A stretch of DNA of 64,000 nucleotides from Sporodiniella umbellata (GCA_025677835.1 JAIXMR010000068.1:1-64000), one strand, 5' to 3'; shown: positions 47,850 through 60,961, counted from the first letter of the stretch. Notes: generated from the sequence alone by a model not told the origin. Translations and numbers: made by a program.

Positions 47850-48377
47850 ATGTCAATTCCAAAATTTGATGATATCCACACACTTTTCTACGACGAAAGT
47901 TTAGCGATGCGGTACCTTTACGACCTAAACGTGATTAAATATAAAAAGACATGCTGTAATGCAACCATGACTATTTGTGAAAACAATCGAAGAAAGTGTT
48001 CTAGATGTGGCGATATTGAAACAATATTCAAAGATACCATTTTTTATAAAAAGAAAATCCAAGTCAGAAGCATATTACTGCTCTTTTACTTGTTCCTACT
48101 CAAATTACCCACTTCGACTATATACACCATGTACGGCAATCGATTTTCCACAAAAACCATCTTGGCAACCAGGAAGTTATACCAGGAAATTGTCAATTTT
48201 GATTCGCAAAAGGAAGAAAGAGCCAGACTAGAGAATCTACCCTTTGTGATTGAAAAACTGGAGGACTTTAAAAGTCAGGCTGAGAAAGGCACAGGGCAAC
48301 AGCTGCCCAAGAATAATACCAACCTCTGGATTGACTTTTTGAAGTCGATCGAGGACTATCAAAACTATATCAAATAA
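47850..48377 (+). CDS. Merlin/ISXO2-like transposase N-terminal zinc-ribbon protein
   Basis: A single exon of 175 aa. Residues 17-110 follow the N-terminal plan of ISXO2/IS1595-type transposases, known in eukaryotes as Merlin. The order is a short helix (AMRYLYDLNVIK), a zinc ribbon with two cysteines in TCCNATM and two in RKCSRCGD, the DTIFYKKK-type motif, then a hydrophobic helix (RSILLLFYLFLLKLPTSTIY) and a helix-turn-helix-like segment. The catalytic DDE domain is absent; instead there is a charged helical C-terminus ending in FLKSIEDYQNYIK. I see no terminal inverted repeats. An intact frame without catalytic domain suggests a domesticated DNA-binding protein or a truncated copy. The family call is from pattern recognition. 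Confidence 0.55.
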   Translation: MSIPKFDDIHTLFYDESLAMRYLYDLNVIKYKKTCCNATMTICENNRRKCSRCGDIETIFKDTIFYKKKIQVRSILLLFYLFLLKLPTSTIYTMYGNRFSTKTILATRKLYQEIVNFDSQKEERARLENLPFVIEKLEDFKSQAEKGTGQQLPKNNTNLWIDFLKSIEDYQNYIK

Positions 48378-49229
48378 AGCCCCACCTCCATACATACACA
48401 CACACACACACACACACACACCGTATTTTTCTTCTTCTTCAATAATTGGATTGTTGTAAATAGACTTTTGTTATGTATACATATACATATATGCAACCCT
48501 TCCTTATCTTTGCCATAATATTTGATGTTGTCGAAACATAGCCTCTATCCCTTTTCTGTCTTTTTTTTTTTCATTTCTTATGCTTTATATATATATATAA
48601 AGAGCTCTTTGGATGTGAAAAACACGTGTTTGTAACTACCCTTATTCTTTTTGGAATGCCATAGTTTAAACTGTCCTTCTAGTTCATTCCCATCTTTTTG
48701 GGCTTTGGTTTTCTCGAGGGCTTTTCTGAAAAGTGTATTTCGTCATAGAGTATGTAGCAAAACGCAAGAGGTAAACTCTGTAAATATTTGTTTTGTTCTT
48801 ACAGCTTACGAGTATGACATATTCAAACAGAAATAATAGATTTTTCCTTCATGACCTGTAAAGAACATTGACCACAGACAGTTTTTATTGTTTTCAAGGA
48901 CCGTCTGGCTATCACTATGAGGAAATCATTTTGGATGTCGGATATCCATTCAAATCACCAGCTGACCCAAGGCGAGCGATTCGGAGAAGCTCTCTTAAAA
49001 AAAAAAAAAAAAAAAAAACTTGGTATAGCCTCACTTTTTCTAGAGTCTTGGTGTCCAAGATGACCCCCCTTTTTTTTTTTTTCTTAAAAAGAAATTTCTG
49101 TAGTTACAACAGGTATTTTTCTTGAAATGTTTGTGCGGAAAGTCAAAGCCTTTTGTCAACAGTGTACATCCTTGTGCGGTATCTGAATAAACGACATTCA
49201 AAACAAAACAATACAATTCAAATTTGGTA

Positions 49230-49264
<35 letters not shown>

Positions 49265-49340
49265 TTATTATTTGTTTATTTAGTATTTCTTTTATTTTCT
49301 TATTTTGATTTTTTATTTTGTTAGTTAGAAAAGAGTTGCT
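48378..49340. other. Intergenic with CA repeat and a coding-like fragment
   Basis: About 960 bp. A CA repeat lies directly after the preceding stop codon. Near 48899-48995 an acceptor-like TTTTCAAG is followed by a coding-like phrase (SGYHYEEIILDVGYPFKSPA), but no partner exon was found. A T34-type tract at 49230-49263 lies in the next gene's upstream region. Confidence 0.4.
48396..48421. repeat. CA microsatellite
   Basis: An uninterrupted AC/CA dinucleotide run of about 26 bases in the 3' region of the transposase-derived gene. Confidence 0.9.
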
Positions 49341-50237
49341 ATGGAAACCATTGATGTTTCCAAAGAAAAAAAACGAGGCCAAACGAAAAGAAGAGGGTCG
49401 ATAAAAAGTCTTTGCCAGAGAGTGACGTCCTTGATGTTTCTGTCCTGTGTCGGTCAACGGACTAGGAAAGAGCCCAGGAGTACCAGAGAATCAGTGGAGC
49501 AACAGAGAGAGACCTACGAGCCGCTTGGATTGATACCCACCACGGAAGAGGAACAGGAGAAGAGAGAGAAATACGAAAGTCCTGCACTGATTCCACTTCG
49601 ACAGTTCCAGCGTTATACAATTACGACCGCTGAAGACTGCAAGTTTCAACAGAGACGGCTGCTACGTCCTCAAAAGGCGATTTATGAGGTAGAATGGGAA
49701 AGGGGACAATGGCTGCAGCTCGATGCGCACACCAACGAATACATTGAAAGTCTCAGATCCAGGGGGTTTACCAAAGTGGCTGTCCGTAACGATGTATGTT
49801 TAAGAAAGCATATCTCGTACGACGCTTCTTCCCCGGTCGACATCTTGCTCGAGCTCTCATTAGAAGATCAGCCCGAGAGCGTGAAAGACGCCTCGCTACC
49901 GATCCGTTGCCATCAACCGACCCGCTTTGCTCTCCGTCGAACCCAATGGTGGCAAACCACCTATGATATCGGTCAGGCCTTTCTTCCGAAATGGGTAGAT
50001 CCAGACCTTTGCTGTAACGCGATGATGATGAACGCTCCTTCTGTCATGGCTGTCATGGAAAACATCAGTCACTCCTCCTCTTGCTTCTTTCAAAAACCAT
50101 CCGAAGCCTTCTATAACTCTACTCGCACGTCTATATCCCACCCTTCATCTCACACTTCATCCCCTTGGTTCAAACCCTTAAAGTACCATTCACCCGTCTT
50201 TTCTGACACGCTGTCCGAACCTACGCTTGTATATTAA
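49341..50237 (+). CDS. Unknown single-exon protein, 298 aa
   Basis: An uninterrupted 298-codon frame with coding-like composition. The N-terminus is very basic (KKRGQTKRRGS). The centre holds an apparent folded region at about residues 88-205, with YEVEWERGQWLQLDAHTNEY and RGFTKVAVRNDVCLRKHIS. The C-terminus is serine-rich and looks disordered. No family is recognised, and no signal peptide or convincing membrane segment is seen. The start is the first ATG after a long T-rich leader. It has no introns, unlike most neighbours. Confidence 0.75.
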   Translation: METIDVSKEKKRGQTKRRGSIKSLCQRVTSLMFLSCVGQRTRKEPRSTRESVEQQRETYEPLGLIPTTEEEQEKREKYESPALIPLRQFQRYTITTAEDCKFQQRRLLRPQKAIYEVEWERGQWLQLDAHTNEYIESLRSRGFTKVAVRNDVCLRKHISYDASSPVDILLELSLEDQPESVKDASLPIRCHQPTRFALRRTQWWQTTYDIGQAFLPKWVDPDLCCNAMMMNAPSVMAVMENISHSSSCFFQKPSEAFYNSTRTSISHPSSHTSSPWFKPLKYHSPVFSDTLSEPTLVY

Positions 50238-51558
50238 ATCTCCTCTGTAACTCACACACCTGCATACTCACACGCATGCTTTCTTTTTTTTTTTGAGGAA
50301 AAAAAAAGAAAAGACTATTATAAACTATGTTTTACACCTGTTTTCATTGTTGCCAATCTCTTTTTATTATTAACGATCATTAAAACGGGTTTCAAATGGA
50401 GTCAATTGTTGATATTTCCCCTTCATGGTATCAATATGTCATGGCGGAGAAGAGATTGAAGCGTGCTTTTGCACTCCGAGACCACATGGCTCTAGAACAA
50501 AGAGAGCCATAGTCCAAAGAGGAACAGTAAAAAATGAATAAAGTGGGAAATGGCTATTTTAGTCTATAGAAATTGACAGGAGGTCTTTTTGACATTTGAT
50601 TTCTTTGAAAAGCTCCAAATGGGGGAGTGTGTTCAATTTAACGTTTTGTAGACGTCATTTGAAGGAATGGCAAAAGTCCAAATAGAGTTCGGCTTTGGGT
50701 GAGAAACACAAGCACTCTAAGAAATAGTTCACAAACAAGTAATAACTGTCCCTAGCTTTTACGTACAGCTGCTTAAAGATCTTTAACAAATCATAGAAAC
50801 TGGTCGTCTATTAAAAGCCTGGAATTTGTCTTTTCAAGAAGCTACCATCTTTTGTATCTGGCAGTCTTTTATATAAAAAAAAAAATCCCTGCCTTTTAAG
50901 ATTTACTTCAAACCATAAAAAAAAAAAAGTGAGGCTTGAGGCACTGATCAGCCCAAATGAGCCTGCCTAGAGTCTCTTAAAGAGGAAGACTGCTGCTGAA
51001 GTCTGTTCTTTACACAAATCTTTAAATAGAAAATGAGTGATTAAGGAGGTTCCCTCCCTCCTTGTTTTTTTTTTCTTGACCCAAAACACCAGTAGTTTAC
51101 TTTAAGAGCCATAAGCAATATAGTATCTTATCTAGGAGGGTATATATAAATAAAGTGTGGTTCGTTTAAACTTGCGTTCGGTTTCTTTCAAGCCAACAGG
51201 TATGCTTCCAGAAATTTAGCGACTAAACCCCAAACAGATTCATTCATTAGCCATCGATTCTGTTAAAGAAAGAGATGGTAGAAAGTAACTCTATCCAGTA
51301 AAAACGGTTATGGACGCGCAAGGCTTATTTTAGCGGGTTTTATACAAGGTTTTAGTAGATTTGGCTGTATATCAATTATCAGTCAGACTGTACACAGTAA
51401 AAGAAAGTGTGTACAAACGCGTCATAATTAGAACAATAAACAAACAATAGAAGAATAAGGAAACTTTTTTTTTTTTTTCTACAATCTAATTTTTTTATTT
51501 CTAATCTTCTTTCTGTTACTAATCTCACAAAGAACCGTCGGATTGAATCTCCTTCCAA
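50238..51558. other. Intergenic with one small open frame
   Basis: About 1.3 kb, between the 3' ends of two convergent genes. A 38-codon frame at 50396-50512 (MESIVDISPSWYQYVMAEKR ...) has protein-like composition but no recognised match. Otherwise there are only AT-rich sequence and short homopolymers. Confidence 0.4.
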
Positions 51559-52267
51559 TTACCGATTTCTCTTGGAATGATGTCTGCCCTCGGCCATAAT
51601 GGTTTCACTCGATTCATTATCAGGACAGACTAGGTTTGAATAAGTATCAAACGTGAGGACCTTTTCTTGGTTTTTTTTGGCTTGTTCAAATGCCTCGGTA
51701 CGGGCCATAGGTCCATTGAAGATCAAGGAAAGTAACATCAGCACAGAGGCTAGACCGGCTTGGAACACTAAGGCCATGACCATGTTATTCTTCGGTGTCC
51801 CTTGCGGGTCGCGAAATCGGTCCATGACAATCACAAGCGGAGATCCTACCACTTGCCCTAGTTGCCATAAAAGCGAAGTAGGAATCGAATCTGTAATGGG
51901 ATAAGCAGCTTTTTTTTTATAAAAAAAAAAAAAAAAAATAGATCAGTTTATGTACTTTTTTCATGTATGCGTTGTTTACTTTCTACACCTAATTCAACAC
52001 AGACAGGAACCAAAAAAGATAAAAAGAATTGGTTCAAAAAGTTTACATAGAGAATAGCTGCAAATGCCTCAGTTTTGACTACAAGTAAAACAAAACGGGT
52101 TAGTTTTGTACAAACGAGCAAAGGGGTTTTGAATACTAATAAATATAAAGGCCAAATAAGTGCTAAAAACAATAGGTGACACTAGTTTTAAAAGAATCTT
52201 GTGTTGCTTGGTTCTATCCAAAATAGGTCCTGCAATAACTAAACATAGATCAAGAGGTTATTCACAC

Positions 52268-52306
<39 letters not shown>

Positions 52307-53561
52307 GAAAGAGTTCTACTTACAACAGCCCACAGATCCACCTACAATACCAATGGCAGCAATGTTTCCCGCATCTGCATTAGTGTAACCATAAGGTGAA
52401 ATAGCCTGGTTCATCAAACCACCCCAGGCGATCGAAAGACCTACATTGATACCATGAACAAACAGGATAATCAGAAACTGAGGGTTCTTTAGCAATGTCA
52501 AAGTGCCTTGGATCAAAGATTGCTTGACTTCTTTCCCATTGTTGGGGTCGATCATCTTTACAGGTGGTAAAGAAGCCGGTGTCTTGGGTTTCGAAGGCAT
52601 AAAGATAAAAGGAACCGTACAAATCGTACATATTGAAGCGACCATAATAATCTGATAATAAAAAAGTCTGTTATTTATTGCCTAGATCCTCCTTTTTTTT
52701 TTTTGTACCGTAGATTCAATCTTGTCTACACCTGTAGCTACCACAGGAATAAGAAACATAGATATAATACTACCGTAGTTGGAAGCTAACCATAGGTTGG
52801 TTCAATGGGTACACTCTGATTTTTTTTTTTTTTTTTTTTTTTTTTGAGTACCTATAAAAACGCTGGCTGTAGCTCTTTTATCTTCCGTGAACCACAAAGA
52901 AGAAAACTAATGAAATAAATAAAACCGTGAATAAAGACCAGAGAAAGTAAAGCGTACGACTTACGACAGTCATAATATTTAAGCTGATAGGAATACTAAC
53001 GGAGGCAATGGCCTGGCCGATCATGACGAGTGTAAAAGAAGGTGGATTGAAGCGAACAGCGATCCAACGAATCCAACAGCCTGCTGATAAGAAAACACCC
53101 GAACCCAAAAGCTATACTTTCACAAAAAAATAAAGATTTTCTCATAAAAGATCAATAAACAGCAACAGAGTGGAGGTAATTAAAGAAGAAAAAGATCAAT
53201 TTACCGACCATTTGACACCCACAGTTTCGTACAGCCAGCTTGTACCGAAGCTCACCAAAATATAGACCAGACTCATGATGGTATAGAGCCAATTGATCTC
53301 AGAGAGAGAGACATGAAGGTATTCGGCTACAATGGTAGGAATGGGACTAAACGTGTTGCCAAAGATAGCCACCGCCGTACGGAAAAGAACCACCAGAGCC
53401 AAAGCGCACCAAGCCATAGGGTATGTCTTTAATTCAGTCTCGGTCTCTAGACTCTCTTTGGTCACACAAGGGTGGATCAGATCTTCTTCAGCCGGCTGAA
53501 TCATTTCTTCTGTTTGGGTAGATTGTTTTAAACAGTCTTTGGAATAATCCTGATTTCTCAT
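51559..53561 (-). CDS. Major facilitator transporter, FLVCR/MFSD7-like
   Basis: Eight exons (53561-53205, 53111-52965, 52906-52852, 52785-52709, 52651-52324, 52238-52116, 52078-51980, 51890-51559) encode 505 aa with about 12 hydrophobic segments. The first segments (YPMAWCALALVVLFRTAVAI, then INWLYTIMSLVYILVSFGTS and SWLYETVGVKWS) match the FLVCR branch of MFS carriers. Its animal members are linked to heme, choline or ethanolamine transport. IAGPILDRTKQ is the second-half cytoplasmic motif. The substrate here is not predictable. The 37-nt intron 52079-52115 is the shortest I infer in the window and has a perfect ACTAAC branch site. Other introns run from 57 to 93 nt, several with long A or T runs. 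The N-terminal 45 residues are hydrophilic. Confidence 0.88.
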
Positions 53562-55071
53562 CTTTTGATTTACTTTACAAATACAAATGTGTTTTTTTTT
53601 TTTTCTTGAGAAAGGTTAAAGAAAAGATATAAAAAAAGATATAAAACGAGTTTTCTGTTTTATATACAGAATACGCGTGTTTATGTCAAAAAAACGGGTA
53701 GAATCAAAGAAGAGGCAATAGAAAAAAAAGAATGAGGAGGGGGGGAGGAAATCTCCTTCATAGATTAATTCTTTCTAATATTTAATATCTTTTCTTCCGT
53801 CTTATGGTCCGTCTTATTGTCTCTAGTACCGAGTGTTCGGTTAGCTTAAATTCTATACTTTTTTTTTAAAAAAAAAAAAAAATCTAGACAATTGCCTGTG
53901 CTTTTTTTTTTTCTTTTGAGTGCCGCTAATTCGGTTCGTCTGGTGTAGAAGATACCTGATCTCTATTGCCATTTTGGATGAGACTCAAATTTCTTTAGGT
54001 CTTCTTTACTCAGCAGGATGTCCTTATCCAATCAATGGCTTTAAAAATGGCGACTACAAATCATAGCACAGGTGGTCCCTCTCGTTTGCTTTCTCCCCCC
54101 CCCCTTTTTTTTTTTTTTATATATGTGACCATTTCCTATGGCAATAAGAAATGACGACTGTTTTTTTTTTTTAAAGTGATGCGGTGTTATCTGCTTGGGT
54201 CGGGCGTTGATTCGTGTAGCAACTGATTGTGTACAATCGATAGCAAAAAGTAAAGTTAAAGAGTATGAAAGTCGCGTGATTTTTGGATTTGTATACAGCC
54301 ATTGTGAACTTATAGTCTATTAACATTTAGAGCCATGCACGGGGGAAATCAGCCGCAATGAGCTATTTCACAAGTTCTTAATAAGGACTTGCAGTGTTCT
54401 ATAAAAATATAGGGTATTTGTGCTTTTTTTTTTTTTCTATGACATCGTTCTGGTAAAAGGCGTACAAACACAGGCCACTTGGAATCCACACATATCCAGA
54501 TTGGGCTAAATAAAAAAAAAAACAAGTGTAACTGAAATTCTTGATGATTTACCATTGGGATGTCACATACACTGAGCAGAAACCAAACTTTAAAAAAAAG
54601 AGATGATCTTGAAAAATAAATAATAAAATTTACAATGAAAGAATTTGATTCGCTATTCAAGCATCTCTACATATTTTATGCTATTCTCTAAAAGTACACC
54701 GTTTGGTTTTTCTAACCCTTTTTTTTTATTATTTTTCATTTTTGGTAAACTTATCTGTTTTATCTTCAGTTTACTATCTCTCTCTTTGAACAAGACAAAC
54801 CAGAAATCACCACCAAGAGAAGTACGTAAAACCCTATAAAGCAAAAAGAAAATCACTGTTTTTTTTTTTTTTTTTTTCCTTTTGAAAACCATAAGTAAAC
54901 TTGTTTATTCCACAGAAAAATCGGCGATCTAAACTGTTTACAGAAAGTAAGATCTACAATTTTGAACATAAAGTCCATCTTAATAAGACTGTTTGTTTTT
55001 GTTTTTTTTTTTTTTTTTGTTTTTTTTTTTTCGTCTTCTTTTCTTTTCTCTACTGTTATTTTCAGATAAAA
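53562..55071. other. Intergenic between transporter and aspartokinase
   Basis: About 1.5 kb between two divergently transcribed genes. It has C9/T13 (54097-54118), T-A (53862-53881) and T15 tracts, and no gene that I can support. Confidence 0.5.
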
Positions 55072-55713
55072 ATGAAATTCAATCCAATGGATTTACCTTG
55101 GGTGGTTCATAAATACGGAGGAACAAGCATAGGCAAATGCCTAGAGACAATTGCAGATATCATTCTACCGTAAAAGAAAAGAAAAAGAAAAGAAAATAGA
55201 CACTTTTATCAATTATATCTCAAACAGGCAATCAAACTAGTGATGCCTTTCAGAAGCATAAAGTGGTTATTGTCTGTTCTGCTCAGAGTAGAGATACCAA
55301 AGAGAATGGAACCACTAGCCAGTAAATCCGTGTGGTTTAAAAAGATAGGGACCCTCTCTAATATCCTAGCTTAGGTTGTTACAGGCGGCTGAACTCGCCT
55401 TGATCGAGGGATCCAAAGGCTATCTGGATCTGGTACAATCCATCCGATTCGAACATCTTCAGACCGCTCGTCAATGTATAAAGAATCCAGAGGTACTCAC
55501 CACACTTGAAATCCGATTAGAAAAAGAATGCCTCAAGTTGAGGTCGTTTTTAAAAGCAGCAGAGGTAGGACAAATGTTTATTTATATATCTTTGGCTAAA
55601 ACTCTCTTTTTAAGGTGATCAATGAGGTATCGCCTAGATCAAGAGATATATTGGCTAGTATGGGTGAGCTTTTGTCCTCTTTTATTGTACAGGCTGTTTT
55701 GGAAGACAGGGTA

Positions 55714-55751
<38 letters not shown>

Positions 55752-56604
55752 CGTAATGTGGATTCTGAACTGACGCTTTGAATAGGGTATTGAAAGTCAA
55801 CAGGTGATTCTGAATCATATTATTCAACAAGAGTTCACCACGCTCGATCAGTCGTTTTACGACTATGTGTCTCAGGAGATCAAGAAAGCCATTGAGGGCT
55901 GCGAACATCGCATACCTGTGGTGACAGGTAAGAAAAGTCTATAAAAGAAATGGGTGTTGATGCACAGAAAGACAGGTTTCTTTGGCAACGTCCCTGGAAG
56001 TTTACTGAACACGATTGGCCGAGGGTATACGGATCTGTGTGCTGCGCTGACGGCCATTGGGTTAGAAGCGCAAGAGCTACAGATCTGGAAAGAGGTAGAC
56101 GGGGTGTTTACAGCTGATCCAGAGCAAGTTCCCTCTGCACGTCTACTGCACTGGATCACACCCGAAGAAGCAGCAGAGCTAAGCGATCATGGCTCAGAAG
56201 TAGTCCACCCTTTCACCATGGAGCAGGTCGTCCGTGCGCATATTCCTATCCGAATCCGCAATATACACCGGCCTCAAGGACCAGGCTCAGTCATTGCCAC
56301 TACTCCACGGCCAGAGCCTGGCCAGCTCTCGCCAACCGCGATCACCGTCAAAAACAAGATCTATGTGCTGAACGTAAGGTCGAATCGAAAGACGGCCGGT
56401 CCTGGCTTTCTTGCCCATGTCTTTACAGTCATGGATGATCATCTGATCAAGGTCGATTTGATTTCTACCTCACAGATGCATATCTCCATGGCTCTCTCTG
56501 CACACACCACACACATTTGCCTCGAGAAAGCCATGGTGGATTTGGAAAGATTAGGCCATGTAAAAATATATATCTACACTGATGGTAGACATAGACTGAC
56601 ATGA

Positions 56605-56652
<48 letters not shown>

Positions 56653-56884
56653 ATAGGTTCAATTGGTTCAAAATATGGCGATTGTTTCTTTGGTAGGAAG
56701 ACAGATGAAAAAGATGAAAAGTGTAGCTGGGGATATGTTTACTTCTCTGGCTGAAACCAACATTAGCATCGAAGTCATCTCACAAAGTGCATCCGAAATA
56801 AGTATTTCGTGCGTTGTCAAACAAGAGCAGGCGGTCGCTGCTGTCAAGGCTATCCATCAACGTTTATTGGACATCCATTTATGA
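55072..56884 (+). CDS. HOM3: Aspartokinase
   Basis: Seven exons (55072-55169, 55241-55321, 55375-55564, 55615-55710, 55786-55927, 55976-56559, 56657-56884) encode 472 aa. The enzyme phosphorylates L-aspartate, the first step towards threonine, methionine and homoserine. The N-terminal HKYGGTSIGK is the kinase signature; VVTGFFGNVPGS and TIGRGYTDLCAALTAIGL bind substrate and nucleotide. Two C-terminal ACT domains (AHVFTVMDDHLIKVDLISTS; AGDMFTSLAETNISIEVISQ) are the usual site of threonine feedback. It is monofunctional, with no homoserine dehydrogenase fusion. The first acceptor (55240) was picked because it alone restores phase; it drops a few residues that other family members have. The last intron contains a CT/TA repeat. 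The stop is 25 bp from the convergent histone H3 stop. Confidence 0.93.
56605..56650. repeat. Compound CT/TA microsatellite in aspartokinase intron 6
   Basis: About 18 bases of CT repeat pass directly into about 28 bases of TA repeat, a few bases before the intron's AG acceptor. Confidence 0.9.
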
Positions 56885-56909
56885 TGTCACATTGAATAAA
56901 TTTTATTTA

Positions 56910-58620
<1,711 letters not shown>

Positions 58621-59313
58621 ATGGGCGAGCACAAAAAGAATAGCAAAAAGTTTGCAGTGGGCGATGTAGCACCTTTACCTTCGACTAGTACTGGCAATAG
58701 CAATAAAAAGCAAAATAGCAATTCTACACGACATCACGTCAAGAGAAGACCTAATGGTCGTGCCATGTCAAGCAAGCTGGTACCAACGCTGCTGGCAAAA
58801 GATGAAAAGCCGATGAAAAGAAGTCATTCGAATAAATCGTTGAACCGATTATCGCTGATGCAAGGAGAAGAAAAGACAACAAGCCAAGAAATAACCCAAG
58901 AAGACAACACAACACAAAAAGGTCACCTCCGCTCACAGTTTGTGGACCCTGCAGGCAGTAGCCATTCCGGCAAACTTCGCACACAACAAAAGCTGCTTCT
59001 CCAGCGTGAACAAAGCTCAATCCAGGACGAAAACAGCCCCAGCCACCCGAAAAACATGATCCGGCTGACGAGAGAAATCGAAAAGATGGGGAAAGAATAT
59101 CGTTGTGTGCGGAAATACCGCGACCCGATGATGGACAGTCTCTTGCGCTGCCAAAACCGTATGCCAGCCCCTTCTTCTATACTCGAACAAAGAAAACTGG
59201 CTGTTTTTGGACACTCCCATCCCCCAGAGACGGCAGCCACTATGTCTGCAGACAACCGCTGGTCTACCTTCCTGGAGCGTTTATTGTACGGTCCAACATA
59301 TCATTCGACCTGA
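58621..59313 (+). CDS. Unknown basic, mostly disordered protein, 230 aa
   Basis: A single exon. The first 130 residues are rich in Lys, Ser, Asn and Gln and look disordered. The second half has a likely helical charged segment (MIRLTREIEKMGKEYRCVRK) followed by YRDPMMDSLLRCQNRM, and an ending WSTFLERLLYGPTYHST. The arrangement faintly recalls fungal TORC1-subunit Tco89-type proteins, but I would not assign that. The start is the only ATG near the T-rich leader. Its last 33 coding bases overlap, on the opposite strand, the last coding bases of the CMR1 gene. Confidence 0.65.
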   Translation: MGEHKKNSKKFAVGDVAPLPSTSTGNSNKKQNSNSTRHHVKRRPNGRAMSSKLVPTLLAKDEKPMKRSHSNKSLNRLSLMQGEEKTTSQEITQEDNTTQKGHLRSQFVDPAGSSHSGKLRTQQKLLLQREQSSIQDENSPSHPKNMIRLTREIEKMGKEYRCVRKYRDPMMDSLLRCQNRMPAPSSILEQRKLAVFGHSHPPETAATMSADNRWSTFLERLLYGPTYHST

Positions 59314-59573
59314 AGCGTTTCCGCTCAGTACCGTCGGCTGAACCGTCGTTGGATGGAATTGAACCACGCTCTGGATCGTCGTCATCACACTCAACTGCTT
59401 CAGCTCTTGACCGTTCTCACCCGAAAAGAGGTCCAGTGTTCGATTCATATTGCCAATAATAAAATGTTGATGTTCTTTACCTTGATGTGGGTTCGTGTTC
59501 CATCCTGCCCTCAGATTCGTAACCCATCTAGAAAGCATCTTTGAGTTTGCTGTTTTCAACATAATCCAATGCG

Positions 59574-59610
<37 letters not shown>

Positions 59611-60305
59611 TTCCCGTGTGTAGGTTGTGATGAATGGCTGACTTGAGCTGTAATTCAGCGCCTGTCCATTGAAATAAACGAATACGGTCATCGTAACTTG
59701 TCGTAGCCAGTACATTGCCCTGAGGAGACCAATAACAGCCGGTCACCGCATACCCGTGTGCTAGCGTCTGAACCGTACGATCCACCTTCATCTGTCGAAT
59801 GTCGTATACCGTCGCTTTGCGGTCATTGGAAGCTACAGCTAAAAGATGCGGCTGTACTGGATTCAGGTGAACACAGCCTAATTTCTTGCTTCCTTCTTCA
59901 TATACCGTGGCAGGTGCGTTCGAACGTCTATCAAAGCATCCAATATTCCCATTCAATGTAGAGAACCAAACCTAAAAGAGTAAACCATAAATACAGAAAA
60001 TCCTCCATCTTTTTGAACCAATTACCCTAGGACCATCTTGAACATCCATCGCAGCAATCGCTTCCGTATTTCCTACAGGTGTGAGCGTCTCAAACGTTTC
60101 TTTTTGAAAATCAAACTGCTTCACATGCCCATCGTAGGAAGAAGTCAATAGTTTGTTGGCATCGGTCTTGTCAAAATGGAGATCGGAAATCGTACTACGA
60201 TGCGCGCGATACTGAACTGCTTCTTTATCAGAACCAATGTTCCAAATACCCAAATGACCTTCAATGTCTACTGCACAACCTAACAAATCGCCAGAAGGGT
60301 GAAAC

Positions 60306-60352
<47 letters not shown>

Positions 60353-60364
60353 CTAAGATCATTG

Positions 60365-60397
<33 letters not shown>

Positions 60398-60915
60398 TGA
60401 GTATCCATTACCCACAGCGATTAATACGATAAGGAGTCACTTTTGCACTCGAGTCAAGTGCAAGACGATCGTAAAGAGCTTGAGTTGCATCCAAGCTGAC
60501 ATTAGGTGAAGTCCAGGTGGGTTCACTGTTGGGTAGATCTGTATATTCTCTTACGGTGATTCCTCTTTTTTTCGCTTTTAGTTCAAGTGCTTCAATCGTC
60601 TCTAAACTAGGTGAAGACTCGGGCGCTTTACCACGTAAACGGGCAGAGAGACGCGTCGCTGGTTGATTCACTCGTGTAGGCGTAGCTCGTTTTTGAACCT
60701 TTTGTTTCTTGCTTTTGACTTGACTCGTAGTAGAAAAGGGTAATTCAAGTGACTTTAACAGTTCTTGGTTTGCTCTATTGTTTCCCTTTTTCTTTTAAAA
60801 AACAAAAAAAAAAAAAAATACACACACACACACACATACACATTCTTTTTTTTTGGTTTCTGATTTACTTTATATTCTCCAATCGTGATTGTTCATATTC
60901 TGAAAGTTGAGGCAT
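59281..60915 (-). CDS. CMR1: WD40 protein Cmr1/WDR76
   Basis: Five exons (60915-60869, 60791-60412, 60305-60026, 59971-59610, 59527-59281) encode about 438 aa. The start MPQLSEYEQSRLENI and the helical N-terminus (NRANQELLKSLELPF) match Cmr1. The WD40 propeller has repeats such as VSNDRK-type AVASNDRKATVYDIRQM and LATTSYDDRIRLFQW, and the family ending RWVTNLRAGWNTNP. Cmr1/WDR76 binds DNA-damage sites and chromatin and joins nuclear quality-control foci. Introns are 77, 106, 54 and 82 nt. The first junction is off by one base (exon 1 ends in phase 2, exon 2 begins in phase 0 at an A5 run), suggesting a homopolymer sequence error, a one-base lesion or a missed splice choice. The second intron contains A43 and T27 tracts. 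Confidence 0.88.
60308..60392. repeat. A43 and T27 tracts facing each other in CMR1 intron 2
   Basis: An uninterrupted A43 (60308-60350) is followed 15 bases later by T27 (60366-60392). In the transcript they could pair over up to 27 bp and fold most of the 106-nt intron into one stem. This A43 is the longest homopolymer in the window. Confidence 0.9.
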
Positions 60916-60927
60916 TGTAATTTTTTG

Positions 60928-60961
<34 letters not shown>

